NCBI GenBank assembly: GCA_027943335.1 | Contig: BSBK01008847.1 | Coordinates: 372,001 to 436,000, forward strand | Source of the DNA: Chamaecyparis obtusa | Taxonomy: Eukaryota > Streptophyta > Pinopsida > Cupressales > Cupressaceae | Length of the DNA: 64,000 nt | Reading direction: 5' to 3' | Part shown: positions 1 through 12,478 of the stretch, in pieces | Numbering within the stretch: position 1 is the stretch's first letter | How the letters are laid out: each line of letters begins with the position of its first letter | The notes under the pieces: generated by a model | What the model was told of the DNA's origin: nothing | What the model saw: only the letters and a program-made list of their open reading frames with translations | Databases searched by the model: none | Translations under genes and position numbers: made by a program

Positions 1-305
1 ACAAGAAGTCCTAGGGTCGGCCAGAGACTTGGAAATGGTGATAAAATAGGGTAGAGTGCCAGAGAAGGGCATAGAGACCTAGAATGAGTGTGATGAGGGC
101 TAGGAGGACCTATACCTAGATCCTACCTAGAAAATAGAGCCACAAAGAAGGGAAATCAAGGAGAATCCTCAAGATCCTAACCCTAATTCCACCTAGAATG
201 AAGGAATCAAGTGCAAATGCATCCTAAATGCAAATCTATCATGATAAATGCACTAAATGAGGGTGCTAAACCTACCAAGATGGAAGTGCTTCCATTTTAA
301 AATGA
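1..305. other. Left edge: possible LTR remnant
   Basis: No coding sequence. Near its right end (about 281-297) this stretch carries the inverted repeat TGGAAGTGCTTCCA, preceded by GCTAAACC. The same arrangement lies at the outer tip of both LTRs of the minus-strand element at 17645-23376. That suggests a related LTR runs off the left edge of the window, but the rest of the segment does not align by eye. Confidence 0.3.
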
Positions 306-2879
<2,574 letters not shown>

Positions 2880-2891
2880 GTATCTTTTTTC

Positions 2892-3270
2892 TTATGTGAA
2901 TGTAATAATATGTTCCCCATTAGCACCCAAGTTAGCAAATGCATTAGCGTCCTTGTTTCCTTCCCTGTAGATGTGTTTAACTTCCATTTGTGGAATAGTA
3001 TTCAGAATTTCTAATATTTCTTCCAATTTAGAGTTTAATTTCCAATTAGGGGTTTTTTTGGTTCGGATGACATTAATAATTATTTGGGAGTCTCCTTCTA
3101 TCTCGACTTGTAAGACTCGCATTTCCTTACATAGTTTGATTCCTTCTAAAACTACCATACATTCTGCCATATTGTTTGAGGTTGGTTTGATAGATTTAGC
3201 ACACTTCTATAACCTTTCCATTCCAATCATGGATAATAAATCCCATACTGGCAATACCTGGGTTACTTCT
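2892..3270 (-). pseudogene. LINE ORF2 C-terminus: RNase H-like domain
   Basis: The minus-strand frame 3170-2892 (92 aa) reads like the plant RNase H-like domain found at the end of some L1 ORF2s and in RVT_3 proteins. It has an AE..A..EG(I/L) helix near its start, an EGDSQ..I strand with the catalytic Asp, and the end motif HIYREGN.DA.A..GA. In intact elements the domain removes template RNA during reverse transcription. The initial Asp strand (sequence around 3200-3290, minus) is only loosely recognisable. Decayed. Confidence 0.75.
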
Positions 3271-3423
3271 TGAAGCTCTGTCAAAGTTTAATTTAAGCCA
3301 TCCAAATTTAGGGGTCTTCCATTTGTAATTTTTCCTTTCCAGTTTGCTGGTTTGGTCACCTTTATCGTAGAGGGGGGGAATAACAAGGTTTTTCCATGTC
3401 TTTCTAATTTTATTATCCCAAAA

Positions 3424-4694
3424 TTAAAAGGAATTTTCTTGGTTGATAAGATTTTTAAGTTTGTTGTTGATAAGCTCTACAATTATGGTTTCAATCTTAT
3501 TATTAAGTGTTTGTGGATTCATTTTTTGGTTGACAAATATTCTTCTATTGTGCTCCTTCCATAATTCCCACATCAGTATTGATGGGGAGGTGATCAATAT
3601 ATCTTTGTATAGGCTATTTTTTTTTATGACGGGCCATGGATTTAGAAAGTCAACAATGTCTGTCGGCATAGACAAACGCCACCCAAGACAACCACTAAGC
3701 CAGTTCCAACATTCTTGTGCATAAGGGCAGTTTAATAAGAGATAATTAATCGTTTCCTCATGTTGCTCACATAAGGGACATCTGGACGGTCCTTCAAAAC
3801 CTAACTTCCTAAATCTATCCGCAGTCAATATTCTATTTTGAAGGGTTGCCCAAAGGAACATGCCAGCCTTAGGAAGACATGCATTGTTCCAACATAAGTT
3901 CAAGGGAATTTCTAAAGTATCCATGTTTTGTTCTGTGACAATATCTTGGTATCCATATTTGACTTTATATTTCCCATCATTTGAACCTGTCCACACTAAT
4001 CTATCCTCTCAATTTTTGAGGGTGATAGATCTTTCATTGAGAATCTCTTCTAGCTTTTGTTTTTCATGATGTTCTAACAGAATGTTGTTTAGGTCTCTCC
4101 AGGATCCTTCATCAACTTGGGAAATATAGTCCTTAACCTTGGTTCCCCATATTCTACACAGGCTATTTATGGTTATAGGGGATATTCCCTCCTTATTCAT
4201 AGGAATATTTCCTCCCCAAGAGTCCTCCCCAAAAAGGGCATCTACAGCCTTACCAATATCCCATGTTAGTTCTTTATTAATAATTTCCCTATTACTTATG
4301 ATGAAATTCCAAATGGGAGACCTTTGACATGATTACGTGAGTTGAATAAATTGATTGGATCAACATTAGGACCATACTTATTTAGTAGGATTACGACCCA
4401 TTTACTGTTAGGTTCTTGTAATAATCTCCATACAAGCTTAGCTCTTAAAGCTTTATTTTTCCACTACAAATTTTTAATTTCTAGACCTCCAAGGGATGTT
4501 GGTTTGCAGATGTTATCCCATTTGATTAATGGTATCTTCTTTTCTTCACAAGGGCCTTGCCAATAGAAGTCTCTAAGATGCTTATCTAGGGTAGATTTAA
4601 TGTTACCAAGGAGAGGAAGAACTGACATTTGGTACGTAAGGATTGCTAAGAGGACATATTTGATCATAATAGTCCTGCCAGCCTTGGTTAGCCA
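3424..4694 (-). pseudogene. LINE ORF2: RT thumb/connection and zf-RVT
   Basis: Minus-strand frames 4667-4464, 4200-4009 and 3996-3424 are successive pieces of one ORF2 separated by stops and frameshifts. The first begins in the conserved KAGR..(M)IKYVL segment that follows the RT palm. The last carries the zf-RVT zinc-binding module: W.....PKAG.FLWATLQNRILTADR followed by RCPLCEQHEETINYLL.NCPYAQECWNWL, with its Cys and His ligands visible. zf-RVT is typical of plant LINE ORF2 between RT and RNase H. The segment abuts the solo LTR at its upstream (right) end. Confidence 0.82.
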
Positions 4695-5040
4695 TGTTAG
4701 AGTATCTATTTATCTTCACTTATTAATTAAATCATTTTGATTTAATTATTAAGTTGTCTTCGTACTCTACTTTCACTTAAGCTTTCTTTTAAGTGCATAT
4801 AATTAATATTTTATATTAATTATATTGTGCAACCTAGCTTTTTTCCTTTTTAGGGTTTTTGTTCACCTTATAGGTTGAACTCTTATAATTATGTTTTTAT
4901 CTTGGAATACAATTTTCTCTCACACCGCTGAGATTTCCAAGCTCTTGCTTTTTGTCTTCTCTGGCTTCCTTTCAGCAACAGGTATTCTTGCATGCAGGTG
5001 TTCTTGGCGTTCTGTGAAACTGTGTTTCTCAGTTTCTACA
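4695..5040. mobile_element. Solo LTR (346 bp) inside the LINE
   Basis: The segment begins TGTTAGAG and ends TTCTACA. It is flanked by the perfect 5-bp duplication AGCCA (4690-4694 and 5041-5045). LINE ORF2 coding sequence reads up to both edges and matches the expected RT order if the insert and one TSD copy are ignored. No internal region or second LTR exists, so this is a solo LTR left by recombination between two LTRs, or a very small element. Orientation is unknown. Confidence 0.85.
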
Positions 5041-5045
5041 AGCCA

Positions 5046-6280
5046 TTTACCTTTCCAATTTTCCTTTTTGTTCTAAATCTTACAGATAATTAAATCCCAA
5101 AGTTTAGAACTATGAATGCCTTTATCTAATGTAATTCCTAAGTATTTACAAGGATAATTTCCAATCTTATAGCCTAAGATATTACAAATTTGTCTAGCTT
5201 TAGCCAACGGGGTGTTAAGGAAGAAAACTTCAGATTTATTAGGATTTACTCTTTGACTAGAGGCCTTCAAGTATATCTTTATAGGTTTTAGTTTCCTTCT
5301 TCGTGTTGGCTCCCGAAAGTATAGTATCATCTGCAAATTGTTGGTGCGTTATATTGGTTACATTAATAGTAACTTTAACTTTGATTATCCCACCTTCTTG
5401 ATGTGCCTTAGTTATAGTTCTACCTAGAGCCTCAGCCATTATGACATAGAGGAAAGGTGATATAGGGTCTCCTTGCCTATACCTCTAGATATATGAAAAA
5501 AAACCTTCAGGAGTTCCATTAATAAGGAGGGAGATTTTGGGTGTGGATATACAATTAAAGATAAGATTTATCCATTGTTTGGAAAATCCAAAAGCCTCCA
5601 TACATTTACATAGAAATCTTCAATCAACTGTATCATATGCTTTCTGAATATCTAATTTGATTAAAATGCATGACACTTTATTGTATTGGGTCGAATGTAT
5701 AATTTCTTGGGCGATTATGATTCCATCCAAGATTGATCATTTTTGAACAAAACATGTTTGTTCTTCTGCAATTATGTTAGGGAGAAAGGTTTTCAATCTA
5801 TTAGCTTATGCTTTAGATAATATTTTATATATCGTATTACATAGGGCAATAGGACGAAAGTCACTAGGTTCTTCGCAATCAGATTTTTTTGGGATTAGTG
5901 AAAGGAAGGTATTGTTGATTTCTGTGAGAAGGTTGCCAGAGTTTCTAGTTGCCCCCACCACTTCCCAAATTTCATTTCCAAGGAAGTGCCAACATTTTTG
6001 AAAAAAGCCAACTTGGAAGCCATCTGGTCCTGGTGATTTATCAGGATGGAAGTGGAAAAGAGTAGTTTTAACTTCCTCAACAGTTAATTTGTTGTTTAGC
6101 CATTTATTATCACTTTTTGATATAATTTTAGGAATGGCTGATAAAAGTTCATTTTGGGAGATTAAGTCTGCATATTCATGATTATTTAACATATTTTTGT
6201 AAAAATTAACAAACTCTAAAGAGATTAGATCTGTATTTTCCATAAAATTTCCATTTATGTCCTTTATTTTAGTAATTCAA
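5046..6280 (-). pseudogene. LINE ORF2: reverse transcriptase palm
   Basis: Minus-strand pieces 6243-5806, 5439-5257 and 5336-5073 carry the RT blocks in order. They are DKSPGPDGF (RT block 1), LIPKK...PSDFRPIALCNTIYKI (block 2), a degenerate middle with GDPISPFLYVIMAEAL (near 5430-5480), the catalytic box FADDT at about 5323-5337, and PNKSEVFF...CKYLGITL. Two or more frameshifts and several stops break it; for example the FADD frame and the NKSE frame are different. In an intact element this enzyme makes cDNA primed at a nicked chromosomal site. Confidence 0.88.
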
Positions 6281-6360
6281 TTTATATTCCTTCTATTTTT
6301 AACACTGTTGTGAAAGAAGATTTATATTCCTTCTATTTTTAACATTGTTGTGAAAGAATT
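6281..6360. repeat. 40-bp tandem duplication in LINE ORF2
   Basis: Two copies of a 40-bp unit (6281-6320 and 6321-6360), differing at about one base, lie in the linker between endonuclease and RT. The unit is not a multiple of three, so the duplication shifts the ORF2 frame. It is private damage to this LINE copy. Confidence 0.85.
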
Positions 6361-6886
6361 TTGTATTATTGTCTCCTTCGCTTAGCCAAGTTTCTCCAGA
6401 TTTTTGTTTCCAATATATTTCTCCCCTCAACAGAATCTCCGAGTGTTTGGACATTAATTCTTTTTCTCTGTTGTAGCTTATTACATTCATACCTTTCTCT
6501 ATTACTTATTTATTTAAGGATTCAATTTCGTTCTCAATTTTGATTTTATTTTCAAAGATATTATTAAATTTCTCTTTGTTTCAATCAATAATCTTATTTT
6601 TTATCTTCTTCAATTTAGTAACAAAACAATACATCTTAGAACCATTGACTTTAATCTGACTCCACCATTGTTTAAGCAGTTGCATAAACTTATCATCTTG
6701 AAACCACATAAATTCAAATTTGAAGGGACTTCTTAGTGGCTTGACATTCTCCTTAATGTCAAGTCTAACTGGGAAATGGTCTGATCTAGTATTGGTAAGA
6801 ATTTTTGTAGAGAGGGTAAAGTCAAATGTTCCTAGATCTCCATTAAAAAAGAATCGATCCAATCTTTCTGCTATTTGGCTAAAGAC
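6361..6886 (-). pseudogene. LINE ORF2: endonuclease C-terminus and linker
   Basis: Minus-strand frames 6490-6299 and about 6886-6581 hold the end of the APE-like endonuclease. Block ERLDRFF.NGDL is followed by SDHFPV, the conserved SDH box with the catalytic His, and then the F.F..MW....F linker typical of plant L1. W..EGD.NTKFFH (about 6340-6400) is the start of the RT-side linker. The N-terminal half of the endonuclease lies 8.7 kb away at 15575-16140, separated by the inserted LTR element. Confidence 0.82.
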
Positions 6887-6891
6887 AACCC
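6887..6891. other. Target-site duplication AACCC (left copy)
   Basis: AACCC directly precedes the TGTTGG LTR start. The right copy is at 15570-15574 directly after the CTAACA LTR end. Both lie in LINE endonuclease coding sequence, whose motifs continue from one side to the other. Confidence 0.93.
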
Positions 6892-9800
6892 TGTTGGTAC
6901 TCAAAAATGCAACATGGGTTTTGAGTACCATATTAAAATTTTGCAATTTGAAGTCTTTTAAATGCTCTTCATGCATATGTACCCGGCTGTCATTTTGAAG
7001 CTTATGAGGTGTCCCAATTGTTTAATACACTCCATTCAGCATAGGAATGCATTCTATGATGTTACTTTATCATCCCGAATCATTTGGTGAAGTTCCATTT
7101 TGAGCAAGTGTCAAATTGCACAATTCTGTCTAAATACTAGATCACTGTCGGAGGCCCTGTTCGGTTGATTGTATTTTTCTCCCAGAGATTGATCATAATA
7201 GGCTAGTGGTTGCATCATATTGTAGACATGAGAATGAGTCATCATGCCAATTTTCAGCTCCCCATGTGCCCATTTAGTCACTTTGCTAAGGCCATTCCAT
7301 TTGCAGATTGTTAATGTTCTCTGAGTGTGCATTATTCATATTTCCAGTCACGTTTTTTATCATAACTCAAAAAATACAAACTGGGTTGAGCTAAATTTTA
7401 CATATGTTTGAGATGGCTATGTGTGCATTGTACAACAATTTTTTTAGAAAAACTCAGTTTGAAAATCAAAAGTTATAGTTCTCTGTGTACTGGTAGCCAT
7501 AAAAAATCAGCATTTTCTTCATAAAGTTTAGTTCCGCATTGCTCCCAATTTCAAAATTTGAAGTGTTTATATGCAAGAACACAAACATATGAAGTAAATC
7601 AAATGGAGAAGGCTATGTTTGCTCATGCTTGTGCATCTACCTCAGTTTCCGTGCCAATGGGCCCAATTCAAATTTTGGAGGAAAATGCTGGTGAAAAATG
7701 CTAGTGGTTAAGCCACTAATATTCAGAGATCTAGAAACTAACCTCTAAAAGTTAGTCTCCAAGTCTCTAGATGCTAGTGGTTAAGCCACTAACATTCAAA
7801 GATCTAGAGACTAACCTCTAAAGGTTAGTCTCCAAATCTCTGAATGCTAATGGTTAAGCCACTAATATTCAGAGATCTAGAGACTAATTAATGTCCAAAT
7901 CTCTAAGTCTCCAGATCTCCAAATAGATGAAGTCTCCAAATCTCACAAAGAAGAAAGTACATTATGAGATTTGGAGACTAAGTCTCCAAGTCTCCAAATC
8001 TCTAGATAATCATTCAGAGATCTAGAGACTAAATGAAGTCTCCAAATCTCCAAATGAGAAAAAATGATCATGAGATTTGGAGACTAGTCTCCAAATCTCC
8101 AAATAGCTATCTAGAGATCTAGCGACTAAAGGTAGTCTCCAAATCTCATAAAGAAAAGTGGAGAGAGAAAATTATCTAGAGATCTAGAGACTAAAGGAAG
8201 TCTCTCAATCTCATAAAGAAAAGTGGAGAGAGAAAATAATTGTGAGATCTAGAGACTAAAGGGAAGCAGCGAATGAGAATGTGACAAGTGGCAAGTTCTG
8301 GTGGCATGTGCAAATTTTAAATTTTATAAAAGATTTAAAATGTTATAAAGTTCAGACATTTGAAAAATTTTGAAATTTTTTAATGACAGAGCTGTTCACG
8401 GAAAAATGTCTAGGAGATGCATTTTTTATCAGAATATGACACTATAATATGTTTTCGAAAACGCTAGAAGATGACGGATGCAATGATGACAGTTAGAACC
8501 AGATCAGATCAAGTTGCTGAGAGCAGTAATGAATTTTAATCTACGACCAGATTTTGGGGAGATTTTTCTTCTTCCAAAATTGATTGATTTTGCAAATCCG
8601 GCAGAGGAATGATTCAGATTTTCAGTGGATGAAAGGATCAGAGGGTACAGAGGACTAAATTAAATTTCAAGGAAGAGTAAAGGACAAAGAAAATTAGATT
8701 TCCAGTAGATGAGCAGATTTTATGGAAAAAATGACAAATTTATTAGATTTTGAAGATGCCCAGGAAGATCAGATTTTTCAGAGAAGCAAAAAGAGTAAAT
8801 GAGATTAGATTGCAGAATGGACAAGAGTTGGTCAAGTACAGATTTTAGGGTTTCTTCTTCTTTTTATTCTCTTCTCTTCTCAGTTGTAAGGGTTTTTGGT
8901 TCCTGTTCTTTTTGGGGTTCCATTTTCCTGTGGTTGCTATGTTGTGAGCAGACCCTTAAATGGTGAATATTGAATATCTTGTTGTAGAGCAAATTTCTTA
9001 GTGTGGTGTCTAAATTCTAAAAATTTCATGCTTTGTATGTATTAAGACAGACTCATTTTCAATAAGATACAGTGCATTTTCTATCCTACATGGTTATTGT
9101 CTCTTGGCTTTGTGTTCTATTCTTGTATGTTTCATTTGCAAGACATTTACAACATACTAGTTGTAAGGCAACTAATCTAATTGTCTATGAGTTTCTTTCA
9201 AGGAAAGGATTAAATCCTCATATGCAATTTTAGAGAGTAGACATATGTGTTGAGATTTTGATGATAGCAACATAGGATTGACATGATAGTTTGTAAGACA
9301 TCTTATCCAGATTGCATGTAGTTTGTAAGATATTCTACTATATTTCTTTGAGATTTTCCTTTGGATGTATATTCAGACTCTTTTGCCCAATGGAATAGGC
9401 ACTGGTTGGCTGTTAGTGATGCAGTTATGTTTGAGTCATCAAAAAACAGATTAATCATTGTCAGTTCTTTTATGTTTTTAAGTTTCATGTATACTATGAA
9501 AGAATTATATCTAGGTGATATAGTTTAGTTTGTTGATTCCTTGAAGAGAGAATCAGAGGTTAACCTTCCTTGAGTTGTACTCATAAAAAGAAGAAGGATT
9601 CACATCCTTATCCCATTGTTTATGCTATTACATTTGTAATTTCCTTTGTCATATTCTGTAACAGGTTGTTCTCAGTTGTTTACAGAATCGTCTTTCATTG
9701 AAGTAGATTTGAGTAACACAATAGCATGACAGTGAAGACCTAATCCACTGATCAAAAGCTTACTTGAAATATAGTAGCCTATTCATAGGCAATACCCGCT

Positions 9801-9943
9801 TGAGTCCTGTGGAGCTCGAAGCAGAAGGAGGATCTTATCCAATCCTCATTAATTACGCTTTTCTTGCAAGCTTGGAGTCCTTTTAAATTGAGAATCAAGC
9901 CCATAATTTTCCAAGTTTGATCCTACAAGAAAAATCCCTAACA
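6892..9943 (+). repeat. 5' LTR of the LARD-like element (3052 bp)
   Basis: Direct repeat partner of 12479-15569. It starts TGTTGG and ends CTAACA, an imperfect inverted terminal pair. It contains a tandem block of hairpin-forming units (7700-8262) and no credible ORF. Promoter and polyadenylation signals are expected in an LTR, but I cannot place them with confidence. Confidence 0.93.
7700..8262. repeat. Hairpin-forming tandem repeats in the 5' LTR
   Basis: About three full units of roughly 70 bp, each with the arms TAGTGG/CCACTA around TTAAG and AGACTAA/TTAGTCT around a short loop, then further degenerate AGAGATCTAGAGACTAA units. Positions 8072-8099 form a perfect 28-bp palindrome, and many GAGATCTAGAGACTA blocks recur. 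The right LTR holds the same block with one more full unit. Confidence 0.9.
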
Positions 9944-9946
9944 AAT

Positions 9947-9964
9947 TGGCGACTCCGCTGGGGA
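9947..9964 (+). other. Primer-binding site of the LARD-like element
   Basis: TGGCGACTCCGCTGGGGA begins three bases after the LTR end, the usual place for a tRNA 3'-end complement; it starts with TGG, pairing with the universal CCA tail. The tRNA was not identified from sequence. An Arg-type primer, as I recall for the Tat/Ogre lineage of Ty3/gypsy elements, is a possibility only. Confidence 0.75.
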
Positions 9965-10516
9965 GTGAAATAAGTTTACTACTAAGAGTATCTCAGAGTC
10001 TTGCTATATTCAGTTTGGGGAAGAGTCTCATAAATGTCATAATCTGAAAGTTGTTTTCAAATCTGCAAGTGTATTACCTGGATTTGTTGTTGTAAAAATT
10101 TAAAATTATATGTGACTTTGTTGAGAGGAATGCCCAGAATTTGTTGGTGTTTCAAAGAAGATTAGTAAAAATTTGTATCCTCTAAAGAGAGGTGGCGACT
10201 CTGTTCTAGAACGAACCTGAGGTGTGAGGCTTTATATCAAATTTCAGTCAAATGTGAAGAGAACAACAACAATCAACAAAGGCTTTCAGGTATTCTCCAT
10301 TCAGTTTTTTATGTGTTCACATGGTCCTTATCAAATGATTTTGTCATTAAAGAAAGGACATATGAGTGTAGAATTACATGCTTCTAGTTTGAACCGTGAG
10401 TTAAGTAAAAGTTTGCGAAGTATGTTTGAAAAGGTTGGTTGGTAGAAGGTATATAGATCTGCTGCAAGTTAGGAAGGAGAGTTATTGTTGGTGAATGAGC
10501 TCCAAAGTTTTAAAGA

Positions 10517-11599
10517 ATGTCACATTTCTTTTCATCAAACATGCAGCCGGTTAGTGAAGTTCCTAGATCTATTTCTACCAGGAGATATATGCCATTATGT
10601 TTTGATGGTATTCATGGTTTCCCAAATGTCATTCCTAATGATATCAGGAAAAGTTTACCTAAGTTTAATGGGAACCATATTGTTTCAGCCAGTCACCATG
10701 TTCAGTTATTTTGTGACTTGATGTGTGACTTTGAAATTGCTCATGAGGATGTGCAAATGAAACTGTTTATTCAAACTTTGGAAGGTGATGCTAGAGACTG
10801 GTTTTCTTTTCTACCAGCATGTTCTATTTCATCTTGGAGTGAGTTGCATTCAACCTTCATGGAGCAGTTTGCAGAAAGGGTAAGCATATCTAATTCTTAT
10901 AGTAAGTTTTTGAAGATTCATATTGAGAGTGATGAACTTGTTCCTCAATTCAATATCAGATTTGCAAAAGTTTCGAATGAGATCCCTAAAAGTTACAGAC
11001 CCAATGATCAAGTGTGTGTAAGTGTCTACTTCAATGCATTTGATAAGAAAATGAATTACTTATTGAGGGATAAAGAACCTAAATCATTATATCAGGCATT
11101 TATAACTGCAATGGATATTGAAAACAGTTTGAAGTATGGATTGACTAGAGGTCATTTTGCCATGACCGTAGGCCGGTATAATGAATGTGAAAGAAAAGAG
11201 GAATGTGGTGTTGATGCTTCAGTTTCAAATCAATGTATCAACACTTCTATTGTAGTTTCTAATCAAGTTGAAATTTCAAATCAGAATATGTGTATAAATG
11301 CGGTTGAGTCTTTTTCTATTGATGAAACATGTGTTCATGATGCGACAGCAGTAAGATATGTTCCAGACTTTGATAGAATTGAGCAATGTGCTGATATTTT
11401 GAATTGCAAATTAGCTACAACAGTAAGTTCTTGTAACATTGATTATGAACATGATGTTGTTAGTGTTTCTAGACATGAGCTTGTTGTATCTATATCTCAG
11501 TCTTGTGCAAATGAAGAGGTTGAAAGTTATGTCTCTGATAATGAATTTGAAATTGTTGACCTGACATTTCAAGAAGAGCCGGTCACACAAGATGAATAA
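10517..11599 (+). CDS. Gag-like protein of the LARD-like element
   Basis: 360 codons. Residues about 50-200 match the plant Ty3/gypsy retrotrans_gag domain: LPKFNGNH...., LF....L.G.ARDWF..L...SI.SW.EL...F...F, then an RF...S.EIP.SYRPNDQ..V..YFNAF..... segment. In related elements this domain forms the capsid shell. No CCHC zinc knuckle follows. The C-terminal part (residues 215-360) is acidic and Ser/Val/Asp-rich with no recognised fold. The frame is uninterrupted, notable in a region full of stops. The first in-frame Met is used as start; the true start might lie upstream, in the leader after the primer-binding site. No polymerase genes follow. No zinc knuckle and no enzymes point to a helper-dependent element. 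Confidence 0.78.
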   Translation: MSHFFSSNMQPVSEVPRSISTRRYMPLCFDGIHGFPNVIPNDIRKSLPKFNGNHIVSASHHVQLFCDLMCDFEIAHEDVQMKLFIQTLEGDARDWFSFLPACSISSWSELHSTFMEQFAERVSISNSYSKFLKIHIESDELVPQFNIRFAKVSNEIPKSYRPNDQVCVSVYFNAFDKKMNYLLRDKEPKSLYQAFITAMDIENSLKYGLTRGHFAMTVGRYNECERKEECGVDASVSNQCINTSIVVSNQVEISNQNMCINAVESFSIDETCVHDATAVRYVPDFDRIEQCADILNCKLATTVSSCNIDYEHDVVSVSRHELVVSISQSCANEEVESYVSDNEFEIVDLTFQEEPVTQDE

Positions 11600-11639
11600 T
11601 GTGATTCATGTGCATATCAGTCACAGTTAGAGGAACATA

Positions 11640-12086
11640 GTGCTGAAAGTGGTTATTCAAGTGAGAATGAAGATGTGTGACAGAATTTTAAATGATGATG
11701 TTGCATTTTGTGAGTTTGATGATGAAGTGCTTGATAGAGTTGTATTTGAAGATCATCTGACATTTCATGGTAAATTCAATAATGATTTATGTGATATGAA
11801 TACTAATCATCATTTTGATTATGAAGATGCATTCAGAGGTTTTAGAGTGGTTTCAAAATTTGATGATGATGAAATGTGTGAGTATAAATCTGATTACTCA
11901 TTTGAACTCCAACCGGCTGCTCCTGAGGATATGCAAAGTCAAGGTATGAATGATGTTTTTTATCAAATAAAGTATGAGACTTTTGCATTTCAGATTGATA
12001 GCATGCATGAATCAGTAGATAAAGATCAGTTCCAGTCTGATGGTAGTATTCATGAGCATGCTGAGTCTTATTTTCATAGTGAGTAA
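11640..12086 (+). CDS. Second ORF of the LARD-like element, unknown
   Basis: 148 codons, strongly acidic (many Asp and Glu) with Phe, His and Met, and no recognised domain. It starts 40 bp after the gag-like ORF stops and is in another frame. Its composition resembles the acidic tail of that ORF, so the two may once have been one reading frame split by a frameshift. It could also be non-coding leader. Real translation is uncertain. Confidence 0.4.
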   Translation: MLKVVIQVRMKMCDRILNDDVAFCEFDDEVLDRVVFEDHLTFHGKFNNDLCDMNTNHHFDYEDAFRGFRVVSKFDDDEMCEYKSDYSFELQPAAPEDMQSQGMNDVFYQIKYETFAFQIDSMHESVDKDQFQSDGSIHEHAESYFHSE

Positions 12087-12478
12087 GATGAAGAAAGCGT
12101 TTCAAATTTTTACATGCACTATGAAAATGAAGATAGTTATTTTGTTTCGCTTAATGAGCTGATTGAAAGTGTTGATATGCTTGGTGAAACAAATGAGAAT
12201 AAAATGCCCAGCTTACCTCAAGAAGAAAGAACTGAAAATCAGGTATATGACAGAGGTAAGAAGTTTTGAAAATTTTTCGGTGACTCGGGGCCATCGTTGG
12301 TACATAGTAGGAGTAATTTTTTTGCTTTCAATAAAGATGTTCTAGAAGGGTTCTCTTTTGGAGTTTTGAGAAAAGAGGGTGTCAAGCTGATTTCAAGTTT
12401 GAGTGGTCTGCTTCTACCAGGAGATTCTGAAGGTTCTTTGCATGCCCACATGGGGCATACGTCCATAGTCAGAGCCAC
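12087..12478. other. 3' internal region of the LARD-like element
   Basis: No convincing ORF. Before the right LTR I expected a polypurine tract, but the last bases (12440-12478) are mixed and not purine-rich. The nearest candidates are further upstream (AGAAAAGAGGG around 12369). This is unusual for an element with such clean LTR ends. Confidence 0.5.

Noticed and set aside
6887..6976. Start of the LINE endonuclease fragment at the Met at 6976
   Set aside because: Codons above 6891 are antisense of the inserted LTR; LINE sequence ends at the target-site duplication.
9303..9488. Minus-strand ORF also found at 14836-15114
   Set aside because: Both are the same segment in the two LTRs of one element; lengths differ and no family is recognised. 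LTR shadow frames.
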